Source: Phycisphaeraceae bacterium (GTDB lineage: Bacteria; Planctomycetota; Phycisphaerae; Phycisphaerales; UBA1924). Taken from it: a stretch of DNA of 6,762 nucleotides. The notes under the pieces were generated by a model. That model saw only the letters and a list, made by a program, of their open reading frames with translations, had not been told where the DNA came from and did no database searches. Made by a program: the position numbers and the translations under genes. Each line of letters begins with the position of its first letter. Position 1 is the stretch's first letter. Below, one piece after another: positions 1-5,396 of the stretch. The stretch lies in contig WUAK01000155.1 of assembly GCA_009827205.1 (NCBI GenBank), positions 1 to 6,762 on the forward strand, read 5' to 3'.

Positions 1-1622
1 GTGGTATCGATCTGGCTGACCGCGCGCTCGTGCCCGTTAAGGGGCCAGGCATCGTCGTGCAGCTCGAAGTAGTTGAACACGCTCTGACCAGACACGCCGA
101 AGCCTTGACCGTCGAGCACGTTTGCGACGCGCTGCATATCGGCGCCACCGAACGCGGCACCAAACACCGCCGACCTGACTGCTTCTTTGAACTCGTTCTG
201 GTACTGGGCCGTGAAACCGAGCCCCGATGTCGTCGGATTCGTGACCCACGGGTTGTCGATGTAGATCTCGGCGATCGTGTGCTTGTCGATATGGCGGTTC
301 TGGAAACGGTCGTTCATCGCGCGGACGAAGTCCTGCCCGGCCCCCCACTGAGGCGTCAGGCCCGAGTCCGTGAGGTACATCGTGGCATCCACGCGAAACC
401 CGTCGAGGCGGTACTCGGTCAGCATCATCTCGATCGAGTCGAGGTAGTACTCGAACACGCCCGATCTGTCGAAGTCGGCCTGCGCTCCCCAGGGCGTGTC
501 GACATGCGGCGAGTCGAAGTAGAGTTGCGTCCCGTCGAAGTCCCAAAGAAGATTGTCGGAGATGCTCACGTGGTTGGGCACGATGTCCAGCAGCACAGCA
601 ATCCCCTGCTCGTGCAGAGCATCGACCATTTGCTTGAAGTCGTCTGGCGTGCCAAGCTTGCTCTCGATCGCGTATGGCGTGATCGAGTTGTACCCACCAG
701 AGAAGTCGCCCGGGAACTCGTGGATCGGGTTCACCATGACCGCGTTTACACCGAGCTCAGCGAGATGCGAAGCACGATCGGCAACGTCTACATATCGCGA
801 GGGTGATGGCGCAAACCCGAACGGGTCATTTCGACCAGCAAATGTGCCTACGTGCAGCTGATACACCACCAACTCCTCAGCGGGCCTCGCGCTGAATTCG
901 GGTGTCTGCCACTGGTAAGTGTCGTGATCGACAACAACCGAGTTGTAGTTGTCGGTGGGCACGAGCGCCGCAGCTCGGGGGTCGGCGTTCCAGGTCGAGT
1001 TGTTGAAAAAGTACTTATACATGTCGCCGGCAGATGCGCCCGGGACAAAGCCCACGAAGTGGTCTCCTACCTTGCTCAGCGGATTGGCGGTACTCCAGTT
1101 GTTAAACTCACCCCGCACAGCACAGGACGTACGCGAAGGTGACCAGACCTTGAACACGACGCCGCCTGAGACAGGGGTCGCGCCCACCGGCGCGTGATCG
1201 AGTGTTGCATAGTCCACCGAGAACTCGTTCGATGTCACGAGGGTGTCTGACATCCCAGAAGCGTTGTAGTAATCTGTGTCCGAACCGTCTGTAATCTCAA
1301 AGACGTAACCGAGATGAGTCGAGGCGGTTGTGGGGACGGTCGCCTGCCAGATGTCGTAAGGGCCGCGGCTGGCGACCTTGGACGCCGCCACCCATGCAAT
1401 CGAACCATCGTCGACGCGGATCCGCGCGCTGGTGATGTCGTCGCGATAGGTTTGAAAGGTCACGCTAAACGATTCACCGCCCATAGGGACACGCGGTCTG
1501 CGGTCGTGGACGCCAATGTGCGACACGCCCGCCCACTGAACATTGTTGTCCTGCTGTGCTTGCGTACTGGCGGACAGACCGGCTGAAAGACCGCTTAGAA
1601 GCAGCAATAACGATGATCGCAT
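1..1622 (-). CDS. Secreted GH13 alpha-amylase family hydrolase, branching-enzyme-like (C-terminus cut by window edge)
   Basis: Predicted extracellular enzyme acting on alpha-1,4/1,6-glucans. The frame is open from an ATG at 1622 to the window edge, giving 540 residues with no stop. A signal peptide covers residues 1-22 (RSS, then a Leu-rich core, cleavage likely after Ala22). Residues 28-140 look like a beta-sandwich/CBM34-like domain. Residues 153-235 look like a CBM48/E-set domain (VFKVWSP, GEFNNW, YKY, ADPRA). The (beta/alpha)8 barrel starts near 250 with VVYQLHVGTF, a phrase typical of branching enzymes and maltooligosyltrehalose trehalohydrolases. GH13 motifs seen: DIVPNH (346-351), GFRVDA with nucleophile Asp412, AEI with acid/base Glu452, and LHDDAW with Asp523 as the third carboxylate. 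An AGGAG lies 7 bases before the ATG and supports this start. The terminator after gene 2 suggests separate transcription. Family assignment is firm. Exact specificity (amylase, branching or debranching) is not resolved, and whether it carries the dockerin tag of its neighbours cannot be seen. Confidence 0.9.
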   Translation of the reverse strand, partial: MRSSLLLLLSGLSAGLSASTQAQQDNNVQWAGVSHIGVHDRRPRVPMGGESFSVTFQTYRDDITSARIRVDDGSIAWVAASKVASRGPYDIWQATVPTTASTHLGYVFEITDGSDTDYYNASGMSDTLVTSNEFSVDYATLDHAPVGATPVSGGVVFKVWSPSRTSCAVRGEFNNWSTANPLSKVGDHFVGFVPGASAGDMYKYFFNNSTWNADPRAAALVPTDNYNSVVVDHDTYQWQTPEFSARPAEELVVYQLHVGTFAGRNDPFGFAPSPSRYVDVADRASHLAELGVNAVMVNPIHEFPGDFSGGYNSITPYAIESKLGTPDDFKQMVDALHEQGIAVLLDIVPNHVSISDNLLWDFDGTQLYFDSPHVDTPWGAQADFDRSGVFEYYLDSIEMMLTEYRLDGFRVDATMYLTDSGLTPQWGAGQDFVRAMNDRFQNRHIDKHTIAEIYIDNPWVTNPTTSGLGFTAQYQNEFKEAVRSAVFGAAFGGADMQRVANVLDGQGFGVSGQSVFNYFELHDDAWPLNGHERAVSQIDT

Positions 1623-1629
1623 GAGGTTA

Positions 1630-1634
1630 CTCCT
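1630..1634 (-). promoter_or_regulatory. Ribosome binding site of the GH13 gene
   Basis: AGGAG on the minus strand, 7 bases before the ATG at 1620-1622. It fixes the start of the hydrolase, whose first residues form a good signal peptide. Confidence 0.75.
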
Positions 1635-1779
1635 GAGGCTATACGAAGGTATCAGGGAGGCGGTGCCGGCTCAAGACAAACGATTGCCCAATCAGGACCG
1701 GTGCACGGCCCGGGCAGGATCACCCCATCGCCAACACCGTTCTGGGACCTCCTCGTCCTGTTGTGATCAGCAGCCAACG

Positions 1780-1799
1780 CTTAAGTAAATGGTTTAAGT
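1780..1799. repeat. AT-rich island with paired TTAAGT repeats upstream of the GH13 gene
   Basis: TTAAGT occurs at 1781-1786 and again at 1794-1799, 13 bases apart. CTTAA (1780-1784) and TTAAG (1794-1798) also form an inverted pair. The island stands out in GC-rich surroundings about 160 bases upstream of the GH13 start and downstream of the gene 2 terminator. That position would suit a promoter or operator, but no clean -35/-10 pair is visible, so a regulatory role is only a guess. Confidence 0.25.
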
Positions 1800-1824
1800 G
1801 GCGAAGTCGGTGGTGAGTCGGCGC

Positions 1825-1864
1825 AAAACACCGCCCGCAACTCCTGGTCGAGTCGCGGGCGGTG
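1825..1864 (-). terminator. Rho-independent terminator of the metalloprotease gene
   Basis: On the minus strand CACCGCCCGC pairs perfectly with GCGGGCGGTG. The stem continues inward through one G-U wobble and ACTC/GAGT to a 6-base loop (GACCAG), giving about 15 base pairs, and the 3' arm is followed directly by TTTT. Read on the plus strand, the wobble becomes an A-C mismatch and no T tract follows, so the element points to the minus strand. It starts 45 bases after the gene 2 stop codon and separates gene 2 from gene 1. Confidence 0.85.
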
Positions 1865-1879
1865 CTATCTGCATGATGG

Positions 1880-1903
1880 GACCGGTGCCCTCGGGCGCCG
1901 GTC
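1880..1903. other. Second GC-rich hairpin just after the metalloprotease stop
   Basis: GACCGGTGCCC (1880-1890) faces GGGCGCCGGTC (1893-1903), 10 of 11 positions complementary plus one that is G-U in plus-strand RNA and A-C in minus-strand RNA. It begins 6 bases after the gene 2 stop. No T tract follows on the minus strand. It may help the stronger terminator downstream, protect the 3' end of the mRNA, or block converging plus-strand transcription, because ATGATTTT follows it on the plus strand. Confidence 0.45.
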
Positions 1904-1909
1904 ATGATT

Positions 1910-2074
1910 TTAGCAGCCGGCGTTGTAGTTGTTGACCCAAGCCGTGAAGTCGGTTGGAGTGCAGGCACCGTCGCCGTTCTGATCACACTCGGGAGCGTTG
2001 TTGTTGTATGCATTCACCCAGGCGGTGAAGTCGGTCGGCGTGACAGAACCATCACCGTTGACGTCGGCAAGGCA
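1910..2074 (-). repeat. GC-type dockerin module, copy in the metalloprotease
   Basis: The last 54 codons and stop of gene 2. Two EF-hand-like loops are visible: DVNGDGSVTPTD and DQNGDGACTPTD (Asp/Asn/Asp at positions 1/3/5, Ser or Ala at 7, Asp at 12). Each is followed by FTAWVNxYN. Four cysteines are present at residues 428, 457, 465 and 481, the last being the C-terminal residue. This copy is the most divergent of the three in DNA: it reads NAYNNNAPEC where the other two read NNNLPEC. Confidence 0.85.
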
Positions 2075-3355
2075 ATCGCTGTTGCAGAGCGGATCACCTG
2101 TGAGGTCGCACGGCGCGCCGTTGCCGGCCCACTGTCCGGAACCGTCCAGATAGGCGAGCATCCAGCTGTTGATGTTCTGTGGGTGGAAGTTGAGGTTGAC
2201 ATCACCTGTGCCGTTGCCGCAGAGGTGGCAGTAGCTCATGATGGTGCCGGGCAGCTGCGAGCAGTCGCCGCCGCCGCAATTATCGATGTTGGACAGAGGC
2301 GATTGCTGGTGCGTGTGCGGTGCGCCAAAGTTGTGACCCCACTCGTGCGCGGTCACCATGAAGTCCCAGTTCTGGGTGCTCTGGTCCTGCAGCGGGTAGG
2401 GGAAGAAGCCGTTGAGGTTGGCTGAAAGCGCGTAGTCGAAGTCTTCAACACAGATGGCGCCGACGTAGGCAACACCGCCGCCGAGACCGCGACCCGAGAG
2501 GAAGTGGGCTCCCGCTCTATCCTCGCCGGTCATGTTGGCGTTCCAGTAATCCTGGAACTGGAAGAGCTGGTCCACAGTACTGCCGTTCTGGTTCCAGGGG
2601 TCCGGGTTGGTCCAGATCCGGAGGAAGGAGATGTTGAGGATGACGTTGAGGTCCTGCTCGTACACCTCGCTCACCGCACCGACGAGCATCGTTGCGTAGT
2701 CGGTCGCGTCGCCAACATTGCCGCCGAATAGGTCCGTGCGAAACTCGGTGTCGGTCTCGATAGCGACATCTGCGACGCGGCAAGGCGGGCTGCCAATGAA
2801 CGAAACATTCGGCGTGCTCACGTCCTGAGTCCTGATTTCTTCTGGAACCGGGATCGCCTTGCACGCGAACTCGCGGAAGTTGATCGCGCCCTCAGGAAGC
2901 TCGGCCATGTTGTAGATGACGGTCTCGTTGTCCCCGTAGCTGGGGCCCGAGCTGATGACATACTGCTCGCCAAGCGTGTTGATGTATCCCAGAGTCATGT
3001 TCTCGCTGAACGCGATGTACACGAGTGAATCTGTATCCCCGGCGACTGTGCCGCCAAGCATGACAACGTTTGGCGCGTCCATCGTGCCGTTCTCGTTCAA
3101 TCGCAGCGTCGCGTTGTCCTTCACGATGTGACGGCGCTCAAGATCGAGCGTGACGCGAGTGTCGAGATCGAGCGCGAAGTCGTGCATGATGACCGTGTCA
3201 GCGTCCCCGAGAGCCGTAAACAGATCGGTCGTCTCTGTGATCGCGGTGACGTTCTGTGTCGCAGAAGCGGCAGCCGCGAACGGCTCATCAACGGTGACGT
3301 GAACCGGATTGGGCGACGATGCCGCCATCAGGATCATTGCTGGAATCAGATGCAT
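1910..3355 (-). CDS. Secreted zinc-dependent metalloprotease (reprolysin/M12B-like) with C-terminal GC-type dockerin
   Basis: A 481-residue metzincin-type protease, expected to cut proteins outside the cytoplasm. The zinc site is HEWGHNFGAPH (His337, Glu338, His341, His347), followed by a Met-turn at IMSYC (Met373), the arrangement of ADAM/reprolysin-like enzymes. Residues 20-185 resemble a propeptide (for example LVYIAFSENMTLGYI). Cys165 or Cys192 could act as a cysteine switch, which is inference. The catalytic domain spans about 190-405. A Cys-rich junction (CDLTGDPLC, NSDC) leads into the dockerin tag at 428-481. The ATG at 3355 is preceded by AAGGGGA at 5 bases, and an in-frame TAG lies only 8 codons upstream at 3377-3379, so the start is well fixed. 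The N-terminus is hydrophobic but short and has no Lys or Arg, so the signal peptide is weak. Gene 3 ends 73 bases upstream, possibly in the same operon. Substrate is unknown. Confidence 0.9.
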   Translation of the reverse strand: MHLIPAMILMAASSPNPVHVTVDEPFAAAASATQNVTAITETTDLFTALGDADTVIMHDFALDLDTRVTLDLERRHIVKDNATLRLNENGTMDAPNVVMLGGTVAGDTDSLVYIAFSENMTLGYINTLGEQYVISSGPSYGDNETVIYNMAELPEGAINFREFACKAIPVPEEIRTQDVSTPNVSFIGSPPCRVADVAIETDTEFRTDLFGGNVGDATDYATMLVGAVSEVYEQDLNVILNISFLRIWTNPDPWNQNGSTVDQLFQFQDYWNANMTGEDRAGAHFLSGRGLGGGVAYVGAICVEDFDYALSANLNGFFPYPLQDQSTQNWDFMVTAHEWGHNFGAPHTHQQSPLSNIDNCGGGDCSQLPGTIMSYCHLCGNGTGDVNLNFHPQNINSWMLAYLDGSGQWAGNGAPCDLTGDPLCNSDCLADVNGDGSVTPTDFTAWVNAYNNNAPECDQNGDGACTPTDFTAWVNNYNAGC

Positions 3356-3428
3356 TGCTTTCCCCTTCGTAAGGCCCTACCCCCGCGGGGCCTTCAAATT
3401 AAACAGTGTCCTCTTCGTAAACCGGGCC
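3356..3428. other. Short gap between genes 3 and 2, with a small direct repeat and hairpin
   Basis: The 73 bases hold a direct repeat, CCCCTTCGTAA (3362-3372) and CCTCTTCGTAA (3410-3420), differing at one base. The first copy contains the complement of the gene 2 ribosome binding site. Between them AAGGCCC (3371-3377) and GGGCCTT (3388-3394) form a 7-base-pair hairpin around the palindrome CCCCGCGGGG. No T tract follows on the minus strand, so a terminator is not supported and read-through from gene 3 into gene 2 is plausible. Confidence 0.4.
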
Positions 3429-3593
3429 TCAGCAGCCCGCATTGTAATTCGCTATCCAGGCCGTGAAGTCGGTCGGAGTGCACGACCCGTCAACGTTCTG
3501 GTCGCACTCGGGCAGGTTGTTGTTGAACGCGTTGATCCACGCCGTGAAGTCCGTCGGCGAGAGGTTCCCGTCGCCGTTGACATCGGGCAGGCA
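3429..3593 (-). repeat. GC-type dockerin module, copy in the Cys-rich protein
   Basis: The last 54 codons and stop of gene 3. Loop 1 is DVNGDGNLSPTD and loop 2 is DQNVDGSCTPTD, where Val replaces the usual Gly at loop position 4. The four cysteines are at 456, 485, 493 and 509. A 39-base run at 3494-3532 is identical to 5297-5335 in gene 4. Confidence 0.85.
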
Positions 3594-4958
3594 CGGGTCC
3601 GGCGGGATGCAGGTCCCGTCGGGGAACGTGTCGCCGTCGCCGTCGCAGATGGTGTCCATGCCAAGCCATACCGCGTCCGGGATCAGGTTGCAATCCTCAG
3701 CGGACAGGATGACGCAGTTCGACGTCGTTGTGATGCAGCAAGCGCCGGTCGGCTGCGGGCAGTTCGTGTCAATACAGGTCGAACCAACACCGAGGAACGT
3801 GCCACCCAATGCATTCGCCTCGAGCTCGGTTACGTTCTCAACGCACGAGCCGTCGGGCAGGCACGCCGCACCGATCGGGCAGAGCGAGCCGTTGCACTCC
3901 GAGTCCGGGCCCTGCCATGTGCCAGAGATCAGGTCGCACTCTGCTTCGGTGAACTCGATGCAGTTGCCGTTGCTCAGGCAGCATGCGCCCGTCGGCTCAG
4001 GACAGTTGAACCCAACACAGTCTGTCCCGTCACCCTCGTACACGCCGCCCGCGGTGGCGCACTCGGCAGAGGTCAGATCGAAGCACTCGCCGTCGACGCA
4101 GCATGCGCCGGTCTGGGTCTCACACGTGAAGCTTGTCCACGTCGCCTGCAGCATCCAGTCGCCGGAGGGAGTGCACAACGCCGGGAACGACTGGAACGTG
4201 CTCCACCCGGGAGGGCAGCCAAGGCCGAAGCAGTCGATCGCGCTGATCCAGTTCCCGGTCTGCGACGCAACACCCGAGTTGTCCGTCAGCGGGAAAGCGT
4301 TCTGGTTCTGCGGCGGAGGCGTCAGGCAACCAGTACCCGATTGATTGTTGTGCTCGTCGATGCGCAGACCGATCGTGAACGTATTCGTCCCGCTCGTGTT
4401 CGTGATGAATATCTGCTCCGGGTCTCCGGGGTCAACGCTGAACGCGAGATTGACCGCCTGCGGCGGGCCGGGCGGGATCACGATGTGAGGAAGGATGATG
4501 TCGTCCGACGAGTAACTCGCTACGAGTGAGCCGGTGTTGGGCGCGCCGTCCCAGACCAGAATCGTCCACTCTGTGGTCGTCTGAACCGAAGTGCCTGCCG
4601 TGCCAACGAGCGCCTCGATCAAGTCGATGCGGATGGGGAACAGATTCGAAGGCAGCGTGTACTGCGCCGCCATGATCTCGTTTTCAACGAACCCTGCTTG
4701 CACGAGGTATGTGCCGCCAGCAAAGGTCTCGCTCGCGTGCGTGTTGACGAGTTGGCACTCGTCGCGGCCGGTCGGGCCGCGATCAGGGAGCGTGTCCGTG
4801 ACCTCACCGAGTGAAGTCACACCAAAGACCTCGACCTTCGTGAGATCGATCTCTAGAGGGACTGGCTCAGGGCCCGAGGCTACAGCTTGGCCCGCCGCCA
4901 TAACGAGCGACGTGGTGACAGCAAGCCGGACCGCGTCCGTGGCGTGACGAGTACGCAT
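3429..4958 (-). CDS. Secreted Cys-rich repeat protein with C-terminal GC-type dockerin
   Basis: A 509-residue exported protein of unknown function. The signal peptide is MRTRHATDAVRL, then a hydrophobic core, ending in AVA (cleavage near residue 27). Residues about 65-205 look like one beta-sandwich domain rich in Thr, Ile and Val, with no recognised catalytic motif. A Cys-containing stretch follows at 210-280 (IDCFGLGCPPGW, ALCTPSGDW). Four units of about 40 residues then follow at 283-440, each starting (T)GACC or GAAC. A thrombospondin type 3-like acidic stretch (DGDGDTFPDGTC, 439-450) leads into the dockerin at 456-509. The ATG at 4958 is chosen over an in-frame TTG at 4991 because GGAGGAA lies 6 bases before it and the signal peptide starts there. 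The stop at 3429 is 73 bases from gene 2. The architecture suggests a structural, adhesive or binding protein rather than an enzyme; this is inference. Confidence 0.85.
   Translation of the reverse strand: MRTRHATDAVRLAVTTSLVMAAGQAVASGPEPVPLEIDLTKVEVFGVTSLGEVTDTLPDRGPTGRDECQLVNTHASETFAGGTYLVQAGFVENEIMAAQYTLPSNLFPIRIDLIEALVGTAGTSVQTTTEWTILVWDGAPNTGSLVASYSSDDIILPHIVIPPGPPQAVNLAFSVDPGDPEQIFITNTSGTNTFTIGLRIDEHNNQSGTGCLTPPPQNQNAFPLTDNSGVASQTGNWISAIDCFGLGCPPGWSTFQSFPALCTPSGDWMLQATWTSFTCETQTGACCVDGECFDLTSAECATAGGVYEGDGTDCVGFNCPEPTGACCLSNGNCIEFTEAECDLISGTWQGPDSECNGSLCPIGAACLPDGSCVENVTELEANALGGTFLGVGSTCIDTNCPQPTGACCITTTSNCVILSAEDCNLIPDAVWLGMDTICDGDGDTFPDGTCIPPDPCLPDVNGDGNLSPTDFTAWINAFNNNLPECDQNVDGSCTPTDFTAWIANYNAGC
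3639..4112 (-). repeat. Four tandem Cys-rich repeats of about 40 residues
   Basis: Units start at residues 283, 323, 363 and 404 of gene 3. The pattern is TGACC, then xxGxC, then Cys after 7 residues, then a GGxYxG-like turn, then two more Cys. Units 1 and 2 have six cysteines (286, 287, 292, 300, 314, 319 and 326, 327, 333, 341, 355, 360). Unit 3 lacks the first and fourth. Unit 4 has five, and its sixth position runs into the acidic calcium-type motif. I have seen GACC-type repeats like these in planctomycete secreted proteins but know no defined function. Confidence 0.8.
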
Positions 4959-5228
4959 CAATGCTTCCTCCGGTGCGAGCACACCTTCCAAAGACCCATC
5001 GCCCCCCGACGATGAAGACCAGACTAACGGAAACCCGACTCCGTGACGACACTTTTTCCGGGATGCAATCCCCGCCTTCGCCTTTTATCGGCCTTATCCG
5101 GGGGTTTATTGAGCATTGACACAGAGATACACCGAGCACGCGCAAGAATCGTTGTGGCTTTGGTTGGCCTCTATAGAGCGGGTTGTATCGCACAGGACAT
5201 CGACATCCGAAGCGCCTGCGTCCGGTCT
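4959..5228. other. Gap between genes 4 and 3: leader of gene 3, no clear promoter or terminator
   Basis: These 270 bases hold only small structures: a perfect palindrome CTCTATAGAG (5169-5178), a 5-base-pair stem with a 3-base loop, GGGAT/ATCCC (5060-5072), a CATCG/CGATG stem with an 8-base loop (4997-5014), and GGTG/CACC (4972-4985) next to the gene 3 ribosome binding site. None is followed by T residues on the minus strand, so no terminator for gene 4 can be called. No -35/-10 pair is convincing. No riboswitch family was recognised and no small gene is supported. Confidence 0.4.
4965..4971 (-). promoter_or_regulatory. Ribosome binding site that decides the start of gene 3
   Basis: GGAGGAA on the minus strand, 6 bases before the ATG at 4956-4958. 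The alternative TTG at 4989-4991 would place this site inside the coding region and add 11 residues in front of the signal peptide, so the ATG is preferred. A short GGTG/CACC stem lies directly upstream (4972-4985). Confidence 0.8.
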
Positions 5229-5396
5229 TTAGTTACAACCCGCGTTGTAGTTGGCAATCCACGCCGTGAAGTCGGTCGGGGTGCACGAACCGTCGCCGTT
5301 CTGGTCGCACTCGGGCAGGTTGTTGTTGAACGCGTCTATCCACGCGGTGAAGTCCGCGGGCGTGAGCTGACCGTCGTTGTTGGTGTCGGCAGGGCA
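5229..5396 (-). repeat. GC-type dockerin module, copy in the propeller-like protein
   Basis: The last 55 codons and stop of gene 4. Loop 1 is DTNNDGQLTPAD, the most altered loop in the window (Asn at position 4, Ala at 11). Loop 2 is DQNGDGSCTPTD. The four cysteines are conserved, but the protein ends in GCN, one residue past the Cys that is terminal in the other two copies. Confidence 0.85.

Noticed and set aside
30..806. Plus-strand open frame (258 codons) opposite the GH13 gene
   Set aside because: The minus strand here encodes all GH13 catalytic motifs in one frame. The plus-strand product has low-complexity Arg/Val/Glu content and no recognisable domain.
1646..1674. Possible promoter of the GH13 gene: TTGAGC, 17 bases, TACCTT on the minus strand
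   Set aside because: Spacing is ideal, but the -10 matches the sigma-70 consensus at only 3 of 6 positions, and planctomycete promoters are poorly defined. Not enough to call.
3309..4529. Long plus-strand open frame (406 codons) opposite genes 2 and 3
   Set aside because: It is Arg/Val-rich, starts inside gene 2 and runs antisense to gene 3, whose product has a signal peptide, repeats and a dockerin. It is an open frame produced by high GC and biased codon use on the other strand.
4959..4991. TTG start giving gene 3 an extra 11 residues
   Set aside because: It would put the strong GGAGGAA ribosome binding site inside the gene and push the signal peptide away from the N-terminus.
5060..5072. 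GGGAT/ATCCC hairpin as terminator of gene 4
   Set aside because: Only 5 base pairs, and on the minus strand it is followed by A residues rather than T residues.
4959..5228. Riboswitch or small RNA in the leader of gene 3
   Set aside because: Several small stems exist, but none matches a riboswitch core I recognise, and the stems do not form a joint fold by eye.
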